From the NCBI RefSeq assembly GCF_014284155.1, contig NZ_JACOFZ010000001.1, positions 762,545 to 826,544 on the forward strand: a stretch of DNA of 64,000 nucleotides, written 5' to 3'. Position 1 is the first letter of the stretch. Each line of letters begins with the position of its first letter. The translations under genes and the position numbers were made by a program. This document shows, piece after piece, positions 1-7,186 of the stretch. The stretch is from Affinundibacterium nitidum (GTDB lineage: Bacteria > Pseudomonadota > Gammaproteobacteria > Burkholderiales > Burkholderiaceae_D). Below the pieces are notes generated by a model, which worked only from the letters and a program-made list of their open reading frames with translations, was not told the origin of the DNA and made no database searches.

Positions 1-277
1 GAGCTTTTCAACATCTTAGACTGAATACGCCATGCCTCGTGTCGATTTTCATAGTCAGGTCAACGACAAATATAACTACACCTGCCGTCTTGTGCGCAAG
101 GCACGGGCGGCGAACTGCCAAATCATTATATTCGATTCTAAATTGATCGAGCTTTTCAACATCTTAGACTGAATACGCCATGCCTCGTGTCGATTTTCAT
201 AGTCAGGTCAACGACAAATATAACTACACCTGCCGTCTTGTGCGCAAGGCACGGGCGGCGAACTGCCAAATCATTAT
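1..277. repeat. 129-bp perfect direct duplication (1-129 and 149-277)
   Basis: Bases 1-129 are identical to 149-277. The copies are 148 bp apart with a unique 19-bp spacer (130-148). The repeated unit covers the holC upstream region, its start codon and the first 32 codons. Only the second copy continues into the full gene. The first copy begins at the window edge, so the true repeat could extend further left. Perfect identity points to a very recent tandem duplication or an assembly error at a contig or circularisation join. Confidence 0.95.
32..172 (+). pseudogene. Truncated duplicate of the holC 5' end
   Basis: An ATG at 32 opens a frame whose first 32 codons are identical to holC. It then leaves the repeat, reads about 14 unrelated codons through the spacer and the next repeat start, and stops at TGA 170-172, seven bases before the intact holC start. 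The 46-residue product lacks most of the chi fold and should not function. If the duplication is an assembly artefact, this fragment does not exist. Confidence 0.7.
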
Positions 278-605
278 TCTTGTCAAAGACGAAGATCAGC
301 TCCGTCTACTTGATGAGGAGCTTTGGCAATTTTCCACGACCGACTTCTTACCTCATGTCAGCTTGAATGATGCACTAGCTCCAGTCACGCCGATTCTGCT
401 GACTACGCATTTATCGAATGCGATTCCACATCGAGATCTTTTGATCAATTTACGCAATGAAGTCCCCGATAGCTTTGAACAGTTTAATCGCGTTATCGAA
501 ATCGTCTCAAGTGACACCGAAGATGCACAAGCGGGCCGTCAACGCTTTAAACAATATCAACAAAGCGGCGTCCAACCAACACATACTGTAGCAAGCACAA
601 CATGA
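180..605 (+). CDS. holC: DNA polymerase III subunit chi (HolC)
   Basis: The 141-residue protein has the length and layout of HolC, the chi subunit of the DNA polymerase III clamp loader. In known systems chi pairs with psi and contacts single-strand binding protein during replication. The N-terminus (MPRVDFHSQVNDK) and the following YTCRLVRKA stretch match the family start, and the C-terminal tail after about residue 125 is Gln/Thr-rich and probably disordered. The stop overlaps the next gene by four bases (ATGA), so the two are co-transcribed. A second copy of the first 32 codons lies just upstream in the repeat. Confidence 0.9.
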   Translation: MPRVDFHSQVNDKYNYTCRLVRKARAANCQIIILVKDEDQLRLLDEELWQFSTTDFLPHVSLNDALAPVTPILLTTHLSNAIPHRDLLINLRNEVPDSFEQFNRVIEIVSSDTEDAQAGRQRFKQYQQSGVQPTHTVASTT

Positions 606-1072
606 ACGATCAAATTGACTCTAGCATTCCTGTTTTGACCGAGGTCATCCTGCCACCTGGCGCGGAGCCTGTGACTCCAAAGAAAGTCACACCACCGACA
701 ACGATTCCAGCAAATACTCTCCGCACACCTGCACCCATTACACTTGCGCCGCAAGCTTTAATCCGTGAGAACACGTCGGATGGACTAGCGAGCCCAAAAT
801 CTTCTGAAGGCGATGCCACGCTGGCACCCGAACCGGGTAGTGACGATTGGAACTTGTTGGAACAGACCGTGCGCGAAAATGTGTTAAAGCAAGTACTCTC
901 GCGTATCGATTTCGTACTCGAACACCGTGTCAGCGATAGCCTTGCTGATGTCTTGCAAAATGCGGTTGATCAGCTTGCAGATGATATCCGTGCAGGATTA
1001 AAACAGAGCATCGAAGAAGTGGTAACACGCGCAGTCAATCAAGAATTAGCGAAAGTTAAAGGGACACGATAA
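602..1072 (+). CDS. DUF2486-like protein, function unknown
   Basis: The 156-residue protein overlaps the holC stop by four bases. Its N-terminus (DSSIPVLTEVILPPG) resembles the start of the DUF2486 family, which sits next to holC in Burkholderiales. Residues 20-80 are rich in Pro, Thr and Ala and likely disordered. Residues 82-156 look helical and amphipathic (LKQVLSRIDFVLEHRV, then VDQLADDIRAGLK), suggesting a coiled-coil or helical-bundle contact domain. There are no catalytic motifs, signal peptide or membrane segment. The link to HolC is by context only; the family assignment is from memory of the N-terminal motif. Confidence 0.7.
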   Translation: MNDQIDSSIPVLTEVILPPGAEPVTPKKVTPPTTIPANTLRTPAPITLAPQALIRENTSDGLASPKSSEGDATLAPEPGSDDWNLLEQTVRENVLKQVLSRIDFVLEHRVSDSLADVLQNAVDQLADDIRAGLKQSIEEVVTRAVNQELAKVKGTR

Positions 1073-1585
1073 CTATTTACGAGAAACTCGAACTGAGAGT
1101 TCGGGCGCTTTCTCGTCGAACGCAATGCGAGTCGTAAATTTAGCGCGCTTCATTGGAAAGCGTGAATGAAAATGGCGTACGTTACCCGACCCTGAAATGG
1201 CGCGCCGTACAAATTGGTAATATGCTTCCATATCAACCACATGTATCACCAAGAAATAGTCGATCTCGCCAGAGACAAAATAACACTGCATGACCTCAGG
1301 TTCATGACTCATGCATGCTTCAAAGTCACGCATATGTTCATCCGATTGGTTCGCCAATGAAATTTCAAGGAAAGCTAACATGCCATACCCAATTGAAAAC
1401 GGATCGACCATTGAGACATCGGCACTAATCACACCAGCATCGCGCAGTGCCTTAATACGGCGCAAGCAAGTTGGCTGTGAAATATGTAATTTTTCTGCGA
1501 GAACACGCGTGGGCGTTTGATTATCTTTTTGTAAAAGATTAAGAAGCTTACGATCGATCTTATCGAGAGTGTGGAATTTCGCCAT
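1073..1585 (-). CDS. Lrp/AsnC family transcriptional regulator
   Basis: From the ATG at 1585 the protein is about 170 residues, the usual Lrp/AsnC size. An N-terminal winged helix-turn-helix (LDKIDRKLLNLLQKDNQTP, then LAEKLHISQPTCLRRIKAL) is followed by a RAM ligand-binding domain (about residues 70-150) with the typical VMQCYFVSGEIDYFLVIHV strand pair. These regulators form dimers and octamers and respond to amino acids. A longer reading frame to 1744 is rejected because it runs back through the terminator at 1683-1707. The effector is not predictable, and no metabolic partner gene is adjacent. Confidence 0.88.
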   Translation of the reverse strand: MAKFHTLDKIDRKLLNLLQKDNQTPTRVLAEKLHISQPTCLRRIKALRDAGVISADVSMVDPFSIGYGMLAFLEISLANQSDEHMRDFEACMSHEPEVMQCYFVSGEIDYFLVIHVVDMEAYYQFVRRAISGSGNVRHFHSRFPMKRAKFTTRIAFDEKAPELSVRVSRK

Positions 1586-1682
1586 GGGTAATCTAACGCG
1601 ATTGACTTTGAGTGAGCGCTGTTCGGGATGAAAAAAACAGACCAAAGCATAAGCAAAAATCAGCCTCCCGTCCATCCATAAA

Positions 1683-1707
1683 AAAAGCCCGGACACGCCG
1701 GGCTTTT
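1683..1707 (-). terminator. Rho-independent terminator of the cytochrome c gene
   Basis: A ten-base-pair stem (AAAAGCCCGG / CCGGGCTTTT) with a five-base loop lies 16 bases past the cytochrome c stop. The T-run on the minus strand completes an intrinsic terminator. Confidence 0.85.
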
Positions 1708-1722
1708 CTGAATTCATCCAGT

Positions 1723-2028
1723 TTATTTCAAGCTTAACACCCACTTAACTAGTGTTTTGGCTTCAGCTTCGCTCACTTGCGCATTGGCTGGCATTGGAAC
1801 GGCACCCCATGCGCCACTACCGCCTTTGAGTACTTTTTGTACTAACTTAGCCTCTGCAGTCTTATCACTTGCATACTTCTTCGCCACTTCTTTAAAGCCT
1901 GGACCAACGACTTTATTTTCAACACTATGGCAAGTTAAGCAGTTCTTTGACTTAGCAAGATCAGCGTTTGCCATTGCTGCTCCGGAAAAACTCATAGCGA
2001 CTAATGCTAAAACGAGGGATTTTTTCAT
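1723..2028 (-). CDS. Small periplasmic class I cytochrome c
   Basis: The 101-residue protein has a cleavable signal peptide (MKKSLVLALVAMSFSGAAMA) and one haem-binding CLTCH motif just after it. A likely axial Met lies in AVPMPAN near residue 77. Size and motif order match cytochrome c551/c552-type monohaem electron carriers that shuttle electrons to a terminal oxidase or peroxidase in the periplasm. The start at 2028 is supported by a TTGGAG ribosome site seven bases upstream; an ATG four codons earlier lacks one. The gene is monocistronic, with a terminator directly downstream. Confidence 0.9.
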   Translation of the reverse strand: MKKSLVLALVAMSFSGAAMANADLAKSKNCLTCHSVENKVVGPGFKEVAKKYASDKTAEAKLVQKVLKGGSGAWGAVPMPANAQVSEAEAKTLVKWVLSLK

Positions 2029-2258
2029 TGCGTTCTCCAAGTAAGTTTGCGATAACCTATTCTAGCGCCTTTCTTTCCATAAACCAATCAATTCCAGCCA
2101 TTAAAGCCTTCATTTGATTACTTTAATCTGGGTCACCGCCCGTCAGAGAGCGGTTGACCACTGCTTGAATTGTCCCTATGATGAAGTGACAGAGTGCTGA
2201 AACTAATTTAGCGCAAAATCACTCCGACTTTACGTCCACTTAACACTTCCGACTTGCG

Positions 2259-2480
2259 ATGATACTCATTATTATTTTAGTTTTGATCTACGGTTTAAAG
2301 TTCGCCGAAATTGGCTTTATGGAGCAAATTTCTTGGTGGTGGGTGAATGGATTTGCTTTCCTCGCTTTTCTTTGGTTCGAATTTATCGAACGTGCGCTAG
2401 GTCTCGACAAGAAGACGGAAGATATTTTGCACGAAAAGATGAAAAAAGAGAGATTAAAACGCGAGTTCAAGAGAAAATAG
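2259..2480 (+). CDS. Small Trp-rich membrane protein (TIGR04438-like)
   Basis: This 73-residue protein has two hydrophobic segments (about residues 1-16 and 26-40) around an ISWWWVNGF cluster, followed by a highly charged Lys/Glu-rich tail. That layout matches the small Trp-rich protein family (TIGR04438) of Burkholderiales, whose role is unknown. It is probably an inner-membrane peptide with a cytoplasmic basic tail. It stands alone between the divergent cytochrome c gene and the LysR gene. Its short length makes the start uncertain by a few codons. Confidence 0.72.
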   Translation: MILIIILVLIYGLKFAEIGFMEQISWWWVNGFAFLAFLWFEFIERALGLDKKTEDILHEKMKKERLKREFKRK

Positions 2481-2543
2481 TTGGCCGCTCAGATATTCCA
2501 TATCAATGCCATCCGACAATAAGCCATCCCGAAAACGCAAACG

Positions 2544-3431
2544 ATGTCCATAGAAACCCGCCAGCTTCGCTATTTTGTGGCGGTCGCTGAAGAACTTCAT
2601 TTCGGACAAGCAGCTCGGCGCTTGCACATGACTCAGCCACCCTTGTCCCAAGCAATTCAAGGCTTGGAAGCGCAACTCGGTGTCGAGTTGTTCCATCGCA
2701 CCACACGTCAGATCAGCCTCACCCCCGCTGGCATTGCTTTACTACCTGAAGCAAAACGCTTACTGTTACAGACCGAATCTTTACCTTTATTGGCGCAACG
2801 CGCAGCAGCGGGTCAGCTAGGCCAACTAAAACTCGCCTTTGTCTCGATCGCTGATTACAGTGTACTGCCACCAAGTTTGCAGCAATTCCGTTCTGCTTAT
2901 CCCCAAGTCCAAATAGAGCTGCAAGAAGCGACTTCAGATGTGCAGCTGCTAGCCTTGGAAAAGGGGCTCATCGATGTAGGCTTGTTGATCCCCCCTATTC
3001 CGGACAATTTGAGTACGATCATCACCTATCGTCGCTTACGCATCGAACCATTAATACTGGCAATTGCAGAGCATAGACGGAAACGCAAATCTGCCAGCCA
3101 GCTCAGTAGCTATAAAGATTTGCCATTAGTACTATTTCCCCGCAAAATTGCGCCTGCTTTTCATGACTGCATTTTGAGTTGCTTTCAGCAGCAAGGCTTG
3201 ACCCCCAAGATCTCTCAAGAAGCGATACAGATGCAAACGATTATTGCACTGGTATCGGCGGATATGGGGATAGCCTTGGTGCCGCAATCGGTATCGAACC
3301 TCAAACGACCTGGTGTGTACTATCAGAACTTGAGCGACATCGACGCAGCAGTCGAAATCGGTGTTGCTTGGCGCAAGGATAACAACTCACCTGTACTCCA
3401 GGCTTTTTTGAATTTACTAGAAGAACAATGA
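2544..3431 (+). CDS. LysR family transcriptional regulator
   Basis: The protein has 295 residues, typical for LysR regulators. The N-terminal helix-turn-helix (QLRYFVAVAEELHFGQAARR, then LHMTQPPLSQAIQGLEAQLG) is a near-consensus LysR DNA-binding domain. Residues 90-290 form the two-lobed effector-binding domain. The family binds DNA as tetramers and responds to small metabolites, often controlling a neighbouring catabolic gene. Here the next gene is lgt, only one base after the stop and on the same strand, so the pair may share a transcript without a shared function. The target is unknown. Confidence 0.9.
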   Translation: MSIETRQLRYFVAVAEELHFGQAARRLHMTQPPLSQAIQGLEAQLGVELFHRTTRQISLTPAGIALLPEAKRLLLQTESLPLLAQRAAAGQLGQLKLAFVSIADYSVLPPSLQQFRSAYPQVQIELQEATSDVQLLALEKGLIDVGLLIPPIPDNLSTIITYRRLRIEPLILAIAEHRRKRKSASQLSSYKDLPLVLFPRKIAPAFHDCILSCFQQQGLTPKISQEAIQMQTIIALVSADMGIALVPQSVSNLKRPGVYYQNLSDIDAAVEIGVAWRKDNNSPVLQAFLNLLEEQ

Positions 3432-3432
3432 C

Positions 3433-4293
3433 ATGTTAGAACATCCTAATTTTAACCCGGTAGCCTTGGATCTCGGCTTTATCAAAATTCACTGGTATGG
3501 CATCATGTACTTAGTCGCATTCGCGCAGTTCATGCTACTGGGCCGTTTGCGCCTGCGTTTGCCACATGTTAGCGCCCTTGGTTGGACCAAAGAGCATATC
3601 GATGACATGCTGTTTTATGGAGTCCTGGGTGTAGTGATTGGCGGTCGTCTCGGGGAAGTATTTTTCTACAATGCGTCATATTATCTAGCGCATCCTATTG
3701 AGATTCCGATGATCTGGCGCGGCGGTATGTCTTTCCATGGTGGATTTCTCGGTGTACTAGCGGCCATGTACCTTTGGTCACGCAAAGCAAAACTTTCGCT
3801 GCCTGTAGTTTATGATTTTATTGCGCCACTTGTGCCGCTTGGGTATGCAGCAGGCCGTATGGGGAATTTCATTAATCATGAACTCCCTGGTCGCATCGCC
3901 TCCTCTGACTTACCGTGGGCCATGATTTGGCCTGGTGTGCCTTACCCTGTGCATCCATCGCCACTGTACCAAGCCTTAGTCGATGGTGTTTTAGTCGCAA
4001 TTATCATGTGGTGGTTTGCATCCAAGCGACGTCCCACGCTGGCAGTGGGTGCTTTGTATGTCACGCTGTATGGCTGCGCCCGCTTCTTCACCGAATATTT
4101 CCGTACGCCCGACTATGAAGTCGATATCTTGGGTATCACGATTTCTGCCGGTCAAATGTTGTCATTCCCCATGATCGTGGTGGGAATCATATTGATGGTT
4201 TTTGCGTATCGCGGAAGCTTTGAACCGAAAGCTGTGACCCCTAATCCAGCACCGAGTGCCAACAACAAAAAAAGCAAAAAGAAAAAAGCCTAA
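3433..4293 (+). CDS. lgt: Prolipoprotein diacylglyceryl transferase (Lgt)
   Basis: Lgt transfers the diacylglyceryl group from phosphatidylglycerol to the lipobox cysteine of prolipoproteins, the first step of lipoprotein maturation in the inner membrane. The 286-residue, multi-spanning protein carries the signature GRMGNFINHE at residues 141-150, the GGRLGEVFFYN stretch near 70-80 and GGMSFHGG near 97-104, including the His and Arg positions important in the E. coli enzyme. The C-terminal 20 residues are Lys/Asn-rich and cytoplasmic. Several lipoproteins encoded in this window would be its substrates. Confidence 0.96.
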   Translation: MLEHPNFNPVALDLGFIKIHWYGIMYLVAFAQFMLLGRLRLRLPHVSALGWTKEHIDDMLFYGVLGVVIGGRLGEVFFYNASYYLAHPIEIPMIWRGGMSFHGGFLGVLAAMYLWSRKAKLSLPVVYDFIAPLVPLGYAAGRMGNFINHELPGRIASSDLPWAMIWPGVPYPVHPSPLYQALVDGVLVAIIMWWFASKRRPTLAVGALYVTLYGCARFFTEYFRTPDYEVDILGITISAGQMLSFPMIVVGIILMVFAYRGSFEPKAVTPNPAPSANNKKSKKKKA

Positions 4294-4362
4294 ATCGGCT
4301 GAACAAAATCAAAAAAAATGCGCAAGGCAAAGCCGAGCGCAATAAACAAAGTGGAGACTGTT

Positions 4363-5136
4363 TTGGAAAATATTCGCTGCGATATCGAAGGCGTGATCGC
4401 TCACGTCACAATTTCAAATCCTGGAAAGTTGAATGCCTTAAACATGGCAATGTGGAATGCGCTCACCCAGCATTTCATCGAACTCAATGCAAGAGATGAT
4501 CTGCGTTGCATCATTATTCGTGGCGCCGATAAACATTTTGCTGCAGGCGCTGATGTAGAAGAATTCAGCACTGTGCGCAATACACTCGCCGACGGCATGA
4601 AGTACCACAACCAAACTGTCGCGGCCGCGCTTAAAGCGATTAGTGAATGCCAACATCCTGTCGTAGCTGCAATTCAAGGCGTCTGCGTCGGCGGTGGATT
4701 GGAGATAGCCATTTCTAGTGATATTCGAATTGCTGATCCAGCGTCACGTTTCGGCATCCCTATCAATAAGCTAGGATTCCCTCTGGCCCCTAAAGAGTTA
4801 CAAAGTCTACTCGGATTAGTCGGTCGTGCCACAGCACTCGAAATCTTGCTCGAAGGACGAATTCTAAACGCCATCGAAGCCAAACAAAAAGGTTTAGTGC
4901 ACCGTCTCTCGGATGATGTTCATGCTGAAGCATTAGAAACCGCAAAACGTATTGCAGAGGGTGCCCCATTAGCAGCTCGTCTCAACAAGAAATTTATCCG
5001 TCGCTTGAGCTTCGTACCTGAGCGTTTGAACGACGATGAGCAATTAGAAGCCTTTTCTTTCTTAAATACTCGAGACTATCAAGAAGGTGTACTCGGTTTT
5101 CTTGCTAAAAAAGTACCAGAGTTCACTGGAACATAA
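4363..5136 (+). CDS. Enoyl-CoA hydratase/isomerase family protein
   Basis: A crotonase-fold protein of about 258 residues. It has the oxyanion-hole stretch FAAGADVEEF and the second GGGLEIAISSDIRIADPASR block typical of enoyl-CoA hydratases and isomerases acting on CoA thioesters. I place the start at the TTG at 4363 because GTGGAG sits six bases before it; an in-frame ATG at 4318 adds 15 basic residues and has no ribosome site. The gene lies just before an acyl-CoA synthetase gene (20 bp gap), so the two probably act on the same CoA-linked acid. The exact substrate cannot be read from sequence. Confidence 0.85.
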   Translation: MENIRCDIEGVIAHVTISNPGKLNALNMAMWNALTQHFIELNARDDLRCIIIRGADKHFAAGADVEEFSTVRNTLADGMKYHNQTVAAALKAISECQHPVVAAIQGVCVGGGLEIAISSDIRIADPASRFGIPINKLGFPLAPKELQSLLGLVGRATALEILLEGRILNAIEAKQKGLVHRLSDDVHAEALETAKRIAEGAPLAARLNKKFIRRLSFVPERLNDDEQLEAFSFLNTRDYQEGVLGFLAKKVPEFTGT

Positions 5137-5156
5137 ATCGCTCTTCTTCACATCAG

Positions 5157-6686
5157 ATGACCATGAACGCCAATCTCTATGCGCTATTTGCACAAGGTTT
5201 TCCGTCCGATCAATCGCGCTGCTGCATTGAAACTTTAGACCAAGCTTACTACTCATATCGCGATATAGAACGGGCCTCCGCCAAAATCGCGAATCTGCTG
5301 AGCAGTCTCAATCTCAGTCCTGGCGCGAGAATCGCTGTGCAGGTGGAGAAGTCACCCGAGGCATTGATCTTATATCTCGCAACACTGCGAGCGGGTTACG
5401 TCTTTCTGCCTTTAAACACCGCCTATCAACGACAAGAGATTCAATATTTTATTGAAGATGCAGAACCAGAAGTGGTTGTTTGCTCTCCTAAACATTTCGG
5501 CTGGGTATCTCAACTTGCTTTTCAAGCTGATACCAAATTTGTATTCACCTTAGATGCGACTTCAGCAGGCGCCAATCGCGGCAGCTTACTCGACCGTGCT
5601 ACTCCTATGTCCGATGAGTTTGAAACCGTACATCGTGACTCGCACGATCTAGCAGCAATTCTGTACACCTCGGGAACCACTGGACGCAGCAAAGGGGCGA
5701 TGCTTAGTCATGGCAATCTTTATTCCAATGCGAAAGTCTTGCATCGCGCTTGGGCTTGGCAAGAAAATGACGTCTTGATTCATGCTCTCCCTCTGTTTCA
5801 CGTGCATGGTTTATTTGTTGCATCGCATGCGGTTTTGATGAGTGGTGCCCGCATGATTTTTCTGGCCAAATTCGACGCTGAACGAGTAATTCAAGAGTTA
5901 CCACGCGCGACCGTGATGATGGGTGTTCCGACCTACTATGTACGCTTGCTGCAAGAAGCTCATTTAAATCGGCAAATTTGCCAATCAATGCGTCTCTTCA
6001 TTTCAGGCTCAGCCCCGCTACTTTCTGAAACGTTTCATGCTTTTGCCGAGCGCACTGGCCATACTATTTTGGAGCGTTACGGCATGAGTGAGACAACCAT
6101 GTTGGTATCGAATCCCTATCTCGGAAGACGCAAAGCAGGTACGGTAGGCATGGCTTTAGAAGGTATTTCGGTTCGAGTGGTTGACGAACATGGCAAAGCT
6201 TGTCGGCAAGGAGAAATCGGCGGCATCGAAGTGCATGGTCCCAATGTTTTTCAAGGCTATTGGCGTATGCCGGAAAAGACGGCAGAAGAATTTACCTTAG
6301 ATGGCTATTTCCGCACGGGTGATGTCGGTAGATTTGATGAAGAAGGCTATCTCAGCATCGTCGGCCGCAGCAAAGATCTGATTATCTCGGGCGGCTACAA
6401 TGTGTATCCGAAAGAGATCGAATCTATCATCGATGACATGCCTGAAGTGGACGAATGCGCGGTAATTGGAATCCCACATGCGGACTTTGGAGAAGCCGTG
6501 TGCGCTGTCGTGGTCTTGAAGCGATTTGAGACGCTAGACGGTGCAAGTATTATTCAGCGCTTAAAGTCACAGATTGCTAACTTCAAGGTACCGAAGCAAA
6601 TACACATCGTGACTGAGTTACCACGCAACGCTATGGGTAAAGTGCAAAAAAATCTCTTGCGTCAACAGTATTCGACCTCGATCTAA
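5157..6686 (+). CDS. matB: Malonyl-CoA synthetase-like acyl-CoA ligase
   Basis: A 509-residue ANL-superfamily ligase that should activate a carboxylic acid through an acyl-adenylate to the CoA thioester. The phosphate-binding TSGTTGRSKG lies at residues 171-180, ERYGMSETTM at 306-315, then FRTGDVGRFDEEGY and the hinge GRSKDLIISGGYNVYPKEIE. A C-terminal Lys in NAMGKVQK is the expected adenylation lysine. The SNPYLGRRKAGTVG region after the ERYGM motif resembles MatB, which uses malonate or methylmalonate. Downstream, the EVE gene converges with an eight-base gap. Family certain; malonate specificity is probable rather than proven. Confidence 0.85.
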   Translation: MTMNANLYALFAQGFPSDQSRCCIETLDQAYYSYRDIERASAKIANLLSSLNLSPGARIAVQVEKSPEALILYLATLRAGYVFLPLNTAYQRQEIQYFIEDAEPEVVVCSPKHFGWVSQLAFQADTKFVFTLDATSAGANRGSLLDRATPMSDEFETVHRDSHDLAAILYTSGTTGRSKGAMLSHGNLYSNAKVLHRAWAWQENDVLIHALPLFHVHGLFVASHAVLMSGARMIFLAKFDAERVIQELPRATVMMGVPTYYVRLLQEAHLNRQICQSMRLFISGSAPLLSETFHAFAERTGHTILERYGMSETTMLVSNPYLGRRKAGTVGMALEGISVRVVDEHGKACRQGEIGGIEVHGPNVFQGYWRMPEKTAEEFTLDGYFRTGDVGRFDEEGYLSIVGRSKDLIISGGYNVYPKEIESIIDDMPEVDECAVIGIPHADFGEAVCAVVVLKRFETLDGASIIQRLKSQIANFKVPKQIHIVTELPRNAMGKVQKNLLRQQYSTSI

Positions 6687-6693
6687 AGCCAAG

Positions 6694-7146
6694 CTAACTG
6701 AGTAGCTTAAGGACGGCTTTCCATTCTTCTGCTGTGACAGGAGTAATCGAGAGCCTACTCCCTTTTTGCAACACCACCATACTCGCCAATTGTGGCAGCG
6801 TACGCATTTCTGTCAAGCTCAATAACTTCGTTTTACGTACACCTTTCACATCGACCAAGATCCAACGTGGATTCTCTCTGGTCGCTTTAGGATCAAAGTA
6901 TTTACTCTTTTCATCGAATTGAGTTTCGTCAGGATATGGAGTACTGGCGACTTCCGCAATTCCTGCAATTCCTGGCTCGGCACAACTTGAATGGTAAAAC
7001 AAGACTCCATCGCCGACCTGCATTTGATCTCGCATAAAATTACGCGCTTGGTAATTGCGTACGCCAAACCAAGGTGCTGCGCCGATACGAATCGCATCGT
7101 CGATACTGACATCATCGGGTTCGGATTTCATCAACCAATACTTCAT
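6694..7146 (-). CDS. EVE domain protein (thymocyte nuclear protein 1-like)
   Basis: The 150-residue protein is a single EVE domain, a PUA-like fold that binds modified bases in nucleic acids. It starts with the family hallmark YWLMKSEPDDVS and has WFGVRNYQARNFMRDQMQVGD and FYHSSCAEPGIAGIAEV, the standard core of bacterial EVE proteins. Many homologues are encoded near ubiquinone or cell-division genes (including zapA) in Proteobacteria, but here it stands alone and convergent to the CoA ligase. The biological ligand is not known. Confidence 0.9.
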   Translation of the reverse strand: MKYWLMKSEPDDVSIDDAIRIGAAPWFGVRNYQARNFMRDQMQVGDGVLFYHSSCAEPGIAGIAEVASTPYPDETQFDEKSKYFDPKATRENPRWILVDVKGVRKTKLLSLTEMRTLPQLASMVVLQKGSRLSITPVTAEEWKAVLKLLS

Positions 7147-7186
7147 ATCTGCGCTTCCTTTTCGTGATCCAACTCAATCTCGATGC

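Noticed and set aside
1586-1744. N-terminal extension of the Lrp regulator
   Set aside because: It translates back through a clear intrinsic terminator and exceeds the family length; the ATG at 1585 gives the normal size.
2131-2159. Inverted repeat GGTCACCGC / GCGGTTGACC between cytochrome c and the Trp-rich gene
   Set aside because: One base is unpaired in a short stem, there is no T-run, and it is not placed at a promoter, so it is not convincing as terminator or operator.
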